A stretch of DNA of 64,000 bases. Source: Trichoplax sp. H2 (taxonomy: Eukaryota; Placozoa; Uniplacotomia; Trichoplacea). The notes beneath the pieces are model-generated. The model was not told where the DNA came from, ran no database searches, and was given only the letters and a program-made list of their open reading frames with translations. Location: assembly GCA_003344405.1 (NCBI GenBank), contig NOWV01000111.1:124001-188000 (forward strand), written 5' to 3'. Both the position numbers and the translations under genes were made by a program. Shown piece by piece: positions 1 to 12,163 of the stretch. Within the stretch, counting starts at the first letter, position 1. Each line of letters starts with the position of its first letter.

Positions 1-304
1 AAATGATCAGTGCGTACCGGAAATGCCCAGCGATGACATGACTAATACTATGGACAAAGTAACACAAAAAGATGAGAAAGATTTAAGGAAGCAATGCCTA
101 CAATACTTTGATAATTCATTCTATGGCAAGAAAACACAATTTTTAAATATGCAATTATTAACAAGGAAAAGGAAAGCAGCGTCCATACCAGTACAAAGTA
201 TACACGAAGACGCCCGGCCGTTAACACCTGTAGAAACTGAACTTATGTCGAGAAGAGGATATCTTCAACCTTTTTCACCTTATTTATCAAATAATCTGAA
301 CTAA
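1..304 (+). CDS. 3' end of an unidentified protein-coding gene (partial)
   Basis: The frame is open from the first bases of the window to a TAA at 302-304, giving about 100 residues, so the 5' part lies outside. I do not recognise the family. The segment is hydrophilic, with a Lys/Arg-rich stretch (LLTRKRKAAS) and a Pro-containing tail (LQPFSPYL). There is no signal peptide or membrane segment. No intron boundary is needed within it. An internal ATG at 23-25 is unlikely to be the true start, because the frame continues upstream of it. The gene is convergent with the GatA gene that follows on the minus strand. Confidence 0.45.
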   Translation, partial: NDQCVPEMPSDDMTNTMDKVTQKDEKDLRKQCLQYFDNSFYGKKTQFLNMQLLTRKRKAASIPVQSIHEDARPLTPVETELMSRRGYLQPFSPYLSNNLN

Positions 305-1381
305 TCATAAGCAATGTAATTAGCTTACCAATAGAATCCAAAATTCTCAAAATGTTATATTTTTATTATCAAGACAGTTCATATACTGGAGAGATTAACC
401 CGTATTACGTAATGTATTACTCAATTGGCACTGCATACGTTTATGATGTAATTTGTAATGAAACACGTCGCCTTTGTGTAGCTAGCGACGTACAATACTT
501 GCTCCTTTTTTACTACGCGTATAAACATATCAGATAAGTTTCTAGGATCTCTTATCATAAGTTGCAACGTATTGTAAATCTAACAACCAAAATAGAGCCA
601 ATGCATAATTTATTAATTCTACATTCAACAAAAGGATACACCAACCAATAGCGCGATGTGGTCTTTTTGAAAACTAAGGTAATGTTTTATAACCTACAAA
701 GTGTTTTTCTATTGCATGACCATGATTTTCCACTTTCGAAATATCCCAGATATGACATAGCATCGTTTACATTCGCGTACATCGTGTCCTGGTATGTGAG
801 TTCGTACGTACACTGACACTCAGTTATCTTAATGATCCTATTGAATTAGCACATTCAGTGCATGTAAATGTACGCGTATATATATTCTTACGTATTTATA
901 CCATTTTATTTATTACTGTGTATTGTTTACAAAATTTAGAGCAAAATTTCGATCGTTTATACTATGTTGTTGATGCTATATTCGAAATGTCACGATTCTG
1001 CAACTGTATTGCAAATTGAAATAAAAATTACTTACTGTACCATGATTTTGTATTCATATAAGATTTTTTAGACAATGAAACTATCGTACTTCTTAATCTG
1101 CACGTTAACTGATATTACAAGAATAGACTCTAGACACAACAAGCTTTTAAAAATGCCACAATACCTCAGTGATGGATTACCTTTACAATTATTATCGCAA
1201 AGCGATAATAATTGCATATATACGTATAATTTATTCTTAGTATTTTGGCAATAAAGATTTATAGGGCGGCATGATATCTATCACAATACTATGTAAAAAC
1301 TTCATTATGTCTAAAAATTACAACCGATTAAGTACTAATTTAAGATGATATCAATAAATAATTATCCTAGACTTCGTTCGG
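305..1381. other. intergenic, convergent 3' ends
   Basis: AT-rich spacer between two convergent genes. A small + strand ORF at 352-537 has no recognisable motif and no supporting splice sites. I see no RNA gene or repeat array here. Confidence 0.5.
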
Positions 1382-3861
1382 TTACGAGGAAATAAATCCT
1401 AACTCATTTTCGAGTATGCAACCTGCATCAAATAGTCTATTTTCTCGGAAAGATGGCGCCACCAATGACATAGATATTGGCAATCCTTTCTTTGCCGTCT
1501 TAGTCGGAATAACTAGAGACGGTATACCTAATTAGAGATAGATAAAATTATTATGGATTGTTGAAGGTGATCATAGAATGATCTAGTGCAAAGCAGTAAA
1601 ATTTACCTGCTAAATTCGCTCCTGCAAGATAGAAATCATGATGAAGACTCTCCACAATATTTTGCTCTTCATAAGGCCTAACAGCGTCAGCGACAGTTAA
1701 AACGGAAGGACTTAAAATCATGTCAATTCCATTGCCAAACGCATTCTTATAATCATTCAATATTAAACGGCGAACTTTTTGCGCTTGTTCCAAATAACGG
1801 CCACGGTTACTGAAAAATCGATATTAATTAATTAATATCAGCTAAAGTACGAAGTAGGTAGCATCTACACAAACAGCAACAAGTAGTTGAAAATATTTAC
1901 CTCCTTAAGGAAAAATAAGTGCCAGCAAGAATCCTTCTCCTAACCGCAGGGCCAAAACCTTCTTCGCGGCTTTGACCATAAACTTCGTCTGTAGTTTCAC
2001 CGTTAGCACTTCTATAACCATATTGTAACCCATCGTAACGTGCCATGTTTGAAGAAACTTCAACAGATGTCAATACGATGTAACACGGCATGACTAAATA
2101 AGAGTGTGGTAAGGAAATTTGAACAATTCTTGCTCCCAATGATTCCAACATTTCGGTCGTTTCCGACCAACTTTCTAATATCTCCTTGTCTAATTCCGCA
2201 ATGTGATGTTCCTTGCGAAAGTGAACGTCAATAACGAATTAGTTGTTGCAGGCGATCTGCCAACTCGCTTGTAGTATCATTAAGCAAACGCCCATTGTTG
2301 TCTAAACTAGTCTACTGTACTACATATACCTTTGCTATACCAATAGTAAACATAGATAGTGGCTTATCCGCGACATTTGCGGACTCTTCCAATTGATGAT
2401 CTTGATACCTAATAGGCCTTCGACTCGATGTTGCATCCTTGGGATCATGGCCAGCTACAATTTCATATACCAATTCTATATCCTGTACGCTTCTAGCAAT
2501 AATTCCAGGGGCATCAAAAGAGCTTGCTAAAGGAATAAGCCCATACCTAGATAATCGACCGTAAGTAGGTTTTAAGCCTGCCAACCCACACCAAGCAGCC
2601 GGTAAACGAACCGACCCTCCGGTATCAGATCCCAGGGCCCTAAATGCGTATATCGAATATAATATATATATAAAATGACTTAAGCTTCACTTGACTGTAC
2701 ACACGGAAGGCATTCCTTTAGCCTAAAATTATGGTAAACTACAACGAATTAAAAACAATATGAGTATTATTGTTTAATCTATTATATATTATTACATACA
2801 CTAATGACATGCCTGCAGCGACGGCTGCAGCGCTTCCACCAGAGCTTCCACCAGCTAAATATCTCTGGCTCTTATCAGTGCTATCACATAAGACAAGACC
2901 GAGATATAAACGTTAGTTGCGTACTGTACATTGCAGTTACTAAATTCATACTGTGTAATACATACGCAATTACGCATTTCATTCAATTTTGATACGATTA
3001 TAGACTGTATTAATCTTCGACAAAAGAATTAACCTATCTTCTAAAGGCCAAGGATTTAAGGCAGGTCCGAATTCGCTTATAGCATTAGCGGTTCTATTTA
3101 AATACAGATAATTAATTGCGGCATTTTGGATAATATGAACATAACTACTGTAGTACAGTAGCCATTCTCTTGATGGGATATGTAATTTTGAAATAAGTAT
3201 TTTTTACCTACCCCATAGCAAATTCATCTAAGTTTGTTTTGCCAATTAGTATTCCCCCTTGATCAAGTAATCGCTGCACAACCGTAGCATTAAATGGTGG
3301 GACATATTCTAAAATTTTAATCAGTGACAGCATCTTAGCAGTTATCTCATTAATCGCTACCGCTGTAGGTACTGAAACTAACTAATTACGATCTAGATTT
3401 AAATAAAAAAGCCGACTTCATCTCACCGAAAAGCGTTCGCGATGCACATGTCGTTTTTATACCTTTCGTACTAAAGTTATCTTTGACAGCAAAGGGAATT
3501 CCATCCAGTGGACCTAGAGGTTGGCCTAATAAATATATTGGAAAGAGTCTTGAGTCATAAATTAGATTGCATAGAATCTATTAAAATAATGTACCAATAC
3601 TCTAGCAAGGGAATAAATGGATGGATGAGGCAGTGCTCATCATCACCTTTCCTACATCTTATTTGCAATCTATTGCTGCATACATGCTTTAAACCTAAAT
3701 TATCTACCTTTTCTTAGTCTCTCTTCCGATGCTTTTATTTGTTCAGTTATAATATTCTGGTCGGTGTTGTAAACGAAAGCATTATATTTATCAGCGATAG
3801 CCAAACAGGACGAGCATAATTCTGAAACCGTAAGCTGCCCTTCCCGTAGTAACTGGGCTGC
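1382..3861 (-). CDS. QRSL1: Glutamyl-tRNA(Gln) amidotransferase subunit A, mitochondrial (GatA/QRSL1), 9 exons found
   Basis: GatA is the amidase subunit of the GatCAB complex. It releases ammonia from glutamine to turn Glu-tRNA(Gln) into Gln-tRNA(Gln) in mitochondria. Exons in transcript order: 3861-3708, 3525-3463, 3371-3212, 3093-3034, 2880-2800, 2639-2330, 2211-1901, 1809-1607, 1527-1382. All join in frame to 495 residues and end in TAA at 1384-1382. The amidase-signature residues are all present: the catalytic Lys in [10 protein letters not shown] (exon at 3463), the bridging Ser region [12 protein letters not shown] (exon at 2800) and the nucleophilic Ser in [14 protein letters not shown] (exon at 2330). 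Later landmarks include [13 protein letters not shown] and EQAQKVRR, as in animal QRSL1. The first exon with start codon and targeting peptide was not resolved; a weak acceptor precedes 3861. Length and triad indicate an intact enzyme. Confidence 0.93.
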
Positions 3862-4935
3862 CTTTATAATGATAATAATTCAATGGTATCATAAATTCAT
3901 TTACAACAGGTATGTTCTTCATACATTTTAAGCTATCATTCTATAAACAGATGAAAATTTCTAATTCCTTAGCGACTTCAATCGAGCTCAATCTGCAAAT
4001 ACGTCACTAGACACCATGCAAAATATGCTGCTAACGTGATGCACCAGTACTATACTGATAAAGAACTTCATGTACGTGTATCCAGAAGGAAAATGCACGC
4101 AGCTTGTCATCATCTGCAAAACGGAAGAGGTTGACACCTGATAGACGGTACAGTCCTACACTTTGGAAACTTTTCTATATTAACCTTTTCACTACTGCCG
4201 CTTGGAATCTACTATATTGATTGTCCATTACTCACTCTATACCTCAATCATTGGAGATCAAAAATAATAACTGTACGATCTTTATGTGATTTGTAATAAA
4301 ACGAGTGACAATGATGCTACAGTAACACAATATTTCCTATGCATCAAAATCATCCTGACGTGCTTTTCTTTCCATTGCCCAACTACGCTTACATAATATG
4401 TCTTTAATAAGATCTAATACTCTCTTAGCGAACAAATAGAGTGAAATGATGGCATGTAAATTGATGTTATGTTGCGAAGCATCTGATTGCTGCATATCGA
4501 TTTTCTAATTGTCACTTCAAATATTACCAGCTATTACCTTGGTTACTGACATACGCAGCATCTTCCAATCGTATCTACTTGACTGATACCATTCTATCTT
4601 CAAATGCTTTAAGTAATCAATCAGTAGAATGTAGTTTCTACCTGGATCACCACTACGACCTGGCTTAGCACTCTGCCTTCAGTAGTGTAGAAATGAATCA
4701 ATTAAGGCTAATTTTAACTTGAGCAAAGTATATTGTATACCAGAAATACCTAAACATGCCATCCGAGCCATACTGTAAGCCATCAATGAGTACTATCGGT
4801 GTGTACAATTGTTAGCCATCTGACTTTATGAAGAACAACTAGTTCACTATTTGAGATACCGTCTGTCTGTAACTATCTAAAAAAAAAGCTACTATGGTGT
4901 ACAACTGTGCACTAGTGTGGAGAAGGCCATTCCAG
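3862..4935. other. intergenic / possible 5' exon of QRSL1
   Basis: Contains the likely 5' end of the GatA gene. On the minus strand a short open stretch near 3960-4010 (SIEVAKEL) could be part of the N-terminus, but I could not fix its splice sites. Otherwise no gene is visible. Confidence 0.3.
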
Positions 4936-5440
4936 CCAGCCAAAACATGTTACTAAACATGGCCGAAACTACTCTACAGTTACTCGGGTGCCCGACAAAG
5001 GACTATGGAAGAGACTCTTCTACTTTCCTATGGAAAGTAGCTCTTACTTGAAGTCAATAAAAGTTTTTCTTGCTAGCCAAAACCTGCTACTAAATCGCTA
5101 AAACTGCTCGACAGTTGCTCGGGTGCCCGACAAAGGACTGTGGAAGAACCTCAGCTACAGAAGTCAATAAAAGTTTTTCTTGCTAGCCTAAACCTGCTAC
5201 TAAACATCGCTAAAACTGCTCTACAGTTACTCGGGTGCCCGACAAAGGAATGTGGAAGAAACTCTTCTACTTTCCTATTAGCTCTTACTTGAAGTCAATA
5301 AAAGTTTTTTCTTGCTAGCCCAAACCTGCTACTAAACGTCGCTGAAACTGCTCTACAGTTACTCGGGAGACTGTGGAAGAAACTCTTCTACTTTCCCATG
5401 GAAAGTAGCTCTTACTTGAAGTCAATAAAAGTTTTTCTTC
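4936..5440. repeat. tandem array, four copies of a ~110-137 bp unit
   Basis: Copies begin at about 4936, 5073, 5183 and 5315. Each unit runs from a CTAGCCAAAAC-like start through the self-complementary core TCGGGTGCCCGA and a GGACTGTGGAAGA block. It then passes through an imperfect palindrome around CTTTCC..GGAAAG and ends in AAGTCAATAAAAGTTTTTCTTG. Copy 2 lacks the CTTTCC..GGAAAG block and copy 4 lacks the GTGCCCGACAAA block. Each unit carries AATAAA. Function unknown; a small satellite or amplified fragment of a transposable element is possible. Confidence 0.85.
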
Positions 5441-7154
5441 CATCTCTACACTTTAGTAAATGCACAATAGAAAATGAGTTCTATAAGAATCATACAAGTA
5501 TATTACAGCAAAATATAACTTTATATAGCTGTTAGCTACTGTGGCTTATACGTAAACAGTACAAGTAAATCGTTTCTCATCATACCAACCACCATATGAC
5601 GACTTTATTATTTTATTAAGCATAACAGGCTATTCTACTTCCTAGTGAGACCGTATTTGATGCCACTACTAGAAGTAGCTGAAACCTCTGCAATAAAATG
5701 TGAATGTAATGCGCTGCTGCATGCATACGAGTATATCACCCGCTTAGTGCTGCGGCATATGGCAATAGGCACGCCGCTTAAGTTGCATGCACCCCTAGTC
5801 CTTGCACTTTGCCGGAATACTTAGGCATGAGCAAGGACTATATGTACATTACTATTGATATACCGCAAATTGCGTTTGTGCTAGCAAATGCTTTATGATC
5901 AACTACTGTTGATCGCGTAATATGCGGGGCAGCAGTCTGTATTATTTTTTGATCTTAACATTCCCATTTGCTATAGTTAGTCTTCTAGCTAGGTACAAGT
6001 GACTAACCATAGACTTCTTATTAATGGCTGTGATAACATGCCTTCAAAATAATAATACAAAAGCTACAGTTTCATATAAACTTCACTTTATTACATAAAC
6101 TAGCAAATTAGGTTCGACTTCCACAACTACCAATGATTATCCAGATGCAATCAGACTATCTAAATTATTTAAAATAACATTCATCATTTAAATATACAAT
6201 CAGTAAAAGAATGGCTACTGTCCAAGTACAAAATCCAGTCATTTCGCCAAATGCCTAGTCAATTTGCAAACTGCCATACATCTTGTAGTATTAACCAATG
6301 CAAATGCTTTAAGGCTAATGTCAAGTGTAACAGTAAATGTCAAAATCAGAGAACTAGTAAAAATAAATAAAAATTTTCATAATCACAACATTATCAATTC
6401 AATAATAACTCTTCATTGATAATAGTATCTCTAAATGTTTGGCAATTACTGAAGGCAATTACTGAAGTAATTGCCAGTTGCATATGTATTGATTATTCAA
6501 ATTAGTCTATTATCATTATTATGCATTATTATTATAATCATCAAAAAAATATAGATTCTCTGTTTTTTTAGTAATATTACTGCATGAATAAAGATAGCTT
6601 CTCAGATTTGTAAAGAAAGACGGTTTCACTGATTGACTTGTTTTACTATTTTTGCAGTTTGCGAACTGACTAGGCATTGCGCAAATACACTGAACTTCGC
6701 ACTCAAACGGGTGCAGTAACATAACCATATCTTACCAATTAGGTCGCAAGATCAGATTACATTTGCTATCGCGATATATTCATAATTCACGCTTTTAATT
6801 AATTACAGCGTTACAATACAAATCCCACATACTTAGGGCAATCTATTTACGTCACGGAACCTTAATATTAACATCTCATAAGAGTCTTATAATTTTAGTC
6901 ATAAAACTTATTCGGGATTGCACTACAATGGTGCTTACAATATACTGTACTGTCCACATAAGTTGAGATGGATCTATATGAGTTTATGTATCAATAGCTG
7001 GCAATTACTAAGTAACCTAAAAGACAGAATGAGAAAATGAAGTATGTTCCTGTCACGTTCTGTAATAGTTACATAATTAGTATGTTACCTTCTTTCTATA
7101 TATGGTTAAATATCACGATGTTATCGCGTCAGGCGTATATATACCGTCAGACGC
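5441..7154. other. intergenic, no gene seen
   Basis: AT-rich sequence with short inverted repeats, the clearest being a perfect 10-bp pair at 5796-5805 and 5831-5840. A minus-strand ORF at 6519-6728 shows no domain. Nothing else could be supported. Confidence 0.45.
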
Positions 7155-8047
7155 TTGGACAGTATCCGGAAAGGGGATAAGAAGGTAAAAGCTGATTATG
7201 GCTTGTTGAAGCGGTATGGCTTGGGGTCTATGCCTGGAAAGTTATGCTTTGTAAAGCCAGGAACGAACGTAATTTACGTCAGCGAGAGTGAACTGTTTGA
7301 AGTATTGCAGACTGTTCATAAAGACACTGGCCATGGAGGACGTAATGTGATGAAGCACAATTTGAAAAAAAATATGCCAACGTAACAAAAGAAGTCATAT
7401 CCTTGTATGTGTCATGCTGTGAAGATTGCCAAAGAAAAAAAGTAGTAAAGAGTCATGCTCTGGTCACGAATCCTATTTTATCTGAAGACTTTAATTCGCG
7501 ATGTCAGGTTAATTTTTTTTACATTTTTGACTCTTTAATTTCGGTTTGAGTAAAGCAAAAATTTGACTATTTTAATTAATTAATTATATTATTGTTACAT
7601 AGGTTGATTTAATAGATTTTCAATCACAACCTGATCGGGAATTTCGTTTTATTATGGTTTATCAAGACCATCTAACGAAATTCATACAGCTTAGGCCCCT
7701 AAAAACAAAACAGGCTAAGGAAGTCGCTGAAGTGTTGTATAAAATTTTTGCTATATTTGGAGCACCTGCCATTTTGCATTCTGACAATGGTATTCTAATT
7801 TATTACTAATAATAAAATATTTTAAACACTTTCATTTATAGAATTTCATTTGCTACGAACGCATTATCTCAGTAACTAAATTTGTTAATTTTTGAATTAA
7901 GGCCGAGAATTTGTTAATGCGACAATTGAACAACTGAAAGATAGGTGGCATGGATGCCATTTAGTGAGAGGGAAGCCCAGGCACAGCCAGAGCCAGGGAT
8001 CGGTTGAGAGAGCCAACCAAGACGTTGAGCAAAAGCTCCGTTGCTGA
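7155..8047 (+). pseudogene. Retroelement-type integrase fragment (KRBA2/Ginger/gypsy-like) with two introns and a frameshift
   Basis: The fragment has the two hallmark parts of an integrase. The zinc-binding module has its His pair in DTGHGGR and its Cys pair in CCEDCQ. The catalytic core has Asp in the segment starting at 7603, Asp in HSDNG near 7780, and Glu in GSVERANQ near 8005, so the D,D,E set is present. The core is cut by two GT-AG introns, 7508-7602 and 7790-7901, both of which keep the frame. A single-base shift in an A-run near 7365 breaks the first segment, no ATG opens the frame, and the C-terminus stops soon after the catalytic Glu. Its closest look is to host-located invertebrate integrase genes of the KRAB-A-domain-2-like group. 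It could be a domesticated gene with one sequencing error, but a decaying copy is the safer reading. Confidence 0.75.
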
Positions 8048-10869
8048 GTGCAGATCTAGTACTTGTTACAAAATTTGGAAATTGTAACAGTTCCTCTAAT
8101 CAACTGCATAGGTAATTTGGATAAGCTGCTATTTAATTCTGAACATCATATTTCAAATATCTTCGCTTCAATCAGATGAGCATTTACATGATGATATTCT
8201 GTACATTCGGTATCATGAGTCACTTAAGCCTTACGTATTTAGAGCATATTTACTTAATGTGGAAATAATGACTGCAATATAATAATAGTTAATCTTTCAT
8301 CTTTAATCTAATCGCAAGTCATTATAAGAGTGCTTGTATTATGACGACATTAAATACGTATAAAACAATCAACTTTTCTTCCTTTCTAAAATCATCTATG
8401 CGACTAACTCATTTCTAACCGACATAAATTTTTATACTATTTATCAATTTTAATTTTGCTAAATCATGTTGTCGTTATCGACAAACATAACTATTTTACG
8501 AGTACGATATCATTTTGTTTGTTATTAAATATTGCTTACAAATTAGATAATCAATTTAGTCAATCCATATGGTCAGACACGGAATAACTTATTAATAACC
8601 AGCCAAACTATTCCTTAATAATTTTATATACCGGTAAATAATTACTGGAGTTACGAGAGTGATAATATGTTAGCATACTCATATTAATTTAAACTAGCTA
8701 AAGATTTCGAATTTTGATTACAGCAAGTGATATTTGGCCAATCGTAATATAATTTATGACTACTTTCCTAGGTGAACTTTATTAACATTATTGGCGGTTA
8801 GCTCTTAATGGAGGTAGTATCTCTTCAAACACTTACGTTATTTGAAGATATTTGAATTGTACACTTGTAAATATGAACTAAGTTAACATGTAATAAAGTA
8901 AAATCTTACATAAATACAGTAAAATACATTATTATGCAATGATCTACTCATAGAACTGATAATATGGAGTGTAAATACGATTGAGTAAGACAGTATAGAA
9001 CTTTAATTGCTGGTAGGCTGCTTAAACAAGTAAGTCGACCAATAATTCTAGTCTAAAAAAGAATATCCAGATAAAATTAGTCGTTTAAAATTGAAAGTAT
9101 ATTAGCAAAATGAACGATAACGTTATATGCATTTACTTCCTGCAGTCAGATTTTAATTATTCATAAAACAAAATATGGCAGACTACTGTCATTCTTTGGC
9201 TTATTTAGCGCCCTCTTTGAATCAATCACCTATCGCTATATTCTTAGTAGAACACAATCCAGCAGATTGCATGATCTTATTTAACAACATCTTTGAATAA
9301 CATATCTACTACCCATGTTCACAACATACGCGTACATGTCAATCCTGCAGGCATTTATTGTTCTCCTGTATTAATTAAGCTATGGCATGATTGGATATAA
9401 ATTCTACCTAAATATCAATAAATAATTCCATAAAGCAACTTGATATGCAGGCATAACCAACTGTAAATACTTATTAAGCATTCATTGGCATGATTTACTT
9501 GCTTCTCTAGCCTAATCTTTGGACGGAAGGGCTATTTCTCCATTCTTCATAAGTGCCCTTCTATCATGTCGTGATTATGCTATGACCCAATAATAATTAA
9601 CTCAGCTATAGCCTACAGTAATAATATATATCGCCAGGTGCAGTATATAAGCAATTACCGTAGACATTTGATTATTCGATGGACTAGAAAGTGCTTCTTG
9701 ATTTATTGATGCTTTGCCAAAGGTTATCTAGCATCTATGATCATGCAGCGTGCTTCTGTCCTAAAATTATCTGTAGTAGGTCAATCGATATTGACTTGGT
9801 TACTTTACTAAAAAACAAACTACAATTTACCTTTGCAAAGCTCAGCCAGGACTACAAAAAAGAAGGAAGCATAAAAAGTACGTTATAGCTTATGGTGACA
9901 GTTATACACTACAGTTCAGTAATCTGTAAAAAAAAATAGTCAGCCTATCCATTTCTAGTATAGAGGATGATAGCATTGCTTTACTCTCTCCTTTAGTAGC
10001 TTCCGATATAGTTTACAGGAAATATTAAACATTTTCTCATGTTCATGATGAGCTGACCATCAGTATTATTCCAATGCACAGTTTTTATCTATTTCTGTAG
10101 GTATTGCACGAATTTTAATGCTGGAAAATCCTTCTTGACTATTTCTTTAGCCAGTTTGGAGTATATACGCTTACGTGTAAGTAGAATGTTGCAATCATGC
10201 TATCGATTACCTTATCAGATTTATTATTTTATGAATAGTTATATTGAAATACAATACAATTTCTAATGTTCAGAGTACGGAATAAATCTTTAAATAGGTT
10301 AAAAATCAATATTAACCAATTACGCTATTTCAATTAATTTATGAATTAAAGACAATATCATAACCCTCGTAGAATGAAGACTTCGATGAGAGCTAAAAAA
10401 AGTTATCTGGACTAGAAGTCGTAGAAGTATCCGGAAAGTTAAATCTTATGACTGACTTCATTTCTCAAAGAGTTTTTCATTCTATAGGGTATTGCCTGCA
10501 CATAAAAAGTAGATATCGATTATGCAAGTCTTAAATAAGGCTCATAAAGTTAACAAAGACAGAAATATCTGCTCGTACATAATTTTAATCTCGTATCACA
10601 TCTTATATAAATCATTCATGCTAGCAGCGTCGAACATGTCGTTACATTAATCATAACAGGAAAAACTAGTTAGTAATTATAATAACAGTTCATATTAAAC
10701 TTAACATCTGCTATCGAACAAAACTAATAACTAGATATATATGTAAATAGAGTTCACCAATCGCGGAAGGTATTATTTATCGTAAGTAATCTTACGAAAT
10801 GCAACAACAAATAATAAACAATATTTTTGCAACAAGCAATAACGCCTGAGAAAGAATGATCGAACCTTT
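8048..10869. other. intergenic, no gene seen
   Basis: AT-rich sequence. One + strand ORF at 9691-9888 has no recognisable motif. It probably includes the 3' flank of the receptor gene on the minus strand. No tandem array or RNA gene was noticed. Confidence 0.45.
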
Positions 10870-12163
10870 TTAGTATTTTTTGACTGAGGCGTTAGCGTTA
10901 TACTCGTTTTGCTCATTAGTAACTGTGATATTATAATGGCTGTTATTTTGGCTGCTACTTCGGCTGCTATTTCGGCTAATACTTGGAGACTGTATACTTG
11001 GCGACATTCGAGAACCATTTACTTGGAGTACAGATAAATAGTAGTGGTCATCAGTACAAATAGTATTATCTCGAGTAGTAATAAGGTTAGGTTGGATGGA
11101 ACGACTATAACACTTGGTAGCCATATTTCGTACACCACTGACGCAATGAGCCAAATATTGTCGACAACATAACGGTAGACAATTAAAACATTTAAAGAAC
11201 ACCCTTCGCAATAACATCACATCAGTGAAAGTATAAATAAATGGATTAATAGCCGAATTTATAGGCAAAGCTATAATGACAACAAATTGTATTTCAAACA
11301 CATTACTAGTCTGTTGGATAATGGCACGATATAATGTATAATAGAATGGTAACCACGAAGCTAAATCGGATATAATAATAATAAATAATCGAAATGCAAT
11401 AGTTTTATCTTTACTTTCTGTTGATCTACGGATCGTTTTACTACTTTTACGAATGGAATTAAATATTGCAAGATATAAAATGGCAGTAATAAACCAAGCT
11501 ATGATAGTAATAATGGTATATAAAATAATCCAAGCACGATAATAAACATTGATAACATTACTTGGCATGCAAATACTAGAAAAGTAATGTAAGCGTTTAT
11601 CACCATCTTCATTAATGCTAGTTATTGTTGGAATAATACAAAATGTAAATGAGGTTATCCAAGCTGCCAAGATAAGATAACGAGACTGCGATGCTGTTAA
11701 TTTACGAGTTGAAAATGGAAAAACTAGACATATATAACGATCAATAGTAATGATTAACATCATTAAAACCGACATCAGGCTAGAACAAGTACCCAGTAAC
11801 ATCGCAATAGAACATGACCAACTTTTCAACCAAGTTTCAAAGATACTTCCATAAATTCCTTGGTATGTAAGATCAGCTACAGCAAGAATTAATAAGTAGA
11901 TTGCAGTCGTAAAGTCTGCCAATGCCAGATTGGCCACGAGTAAGTGGGGCACTTTTACCGATCGACGTGAATTAATAAAATATTGGACAATAACGCAGAT
12001 ATTACCCACTAACGCAACCAATCCTGTAAACCAGACAAATAATTGTAGAGATAAATGTGTTAATAAGTTACGGCATAATGATAGGCCTCGAAAATTTGTC
12101 TCGGGAGTGCATGTCGTTACTTTAGACGGAACTGCACAACATAGGTAATCTCGTGTTGTTGAT
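10870..12163 (-). CDS. 7TM exon of the LGR: hinge, seven helices, cytoplasmic tail
   Basis: The exon starts after a strong acceptor (TTTTTCTTGTTCTAG) at 12163, not at the upstream in-frame ATG at 12198. It opens with the Cys-rich hinge YLCCAVPSKVTTCTP, matching the Cys-containing pre-TM1 segment of relaxin/glycoprotein-hormone receptors. Further landmarks in order: GNICVIV in TM1, NLALADF in TM2, a TM3 end reading DRYICLVFPF (intact DRY), and the TM7 motif NSAINPFIYTF (NPxxY type). Cysteines at the top of TM3 (WSCSI) and in extracellular loop 2 (SSICMPS) can form the usual disulfide. After TM7 lie a Cys cluster (CFNCLPLCC, probable palmitoylation) and a Ser-rich tail (SRNSSRSSSQNNS) that could be a phosphorylation/arrestin site. 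The coding end is TAA at 10872-10870. Confidence 0.95.
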
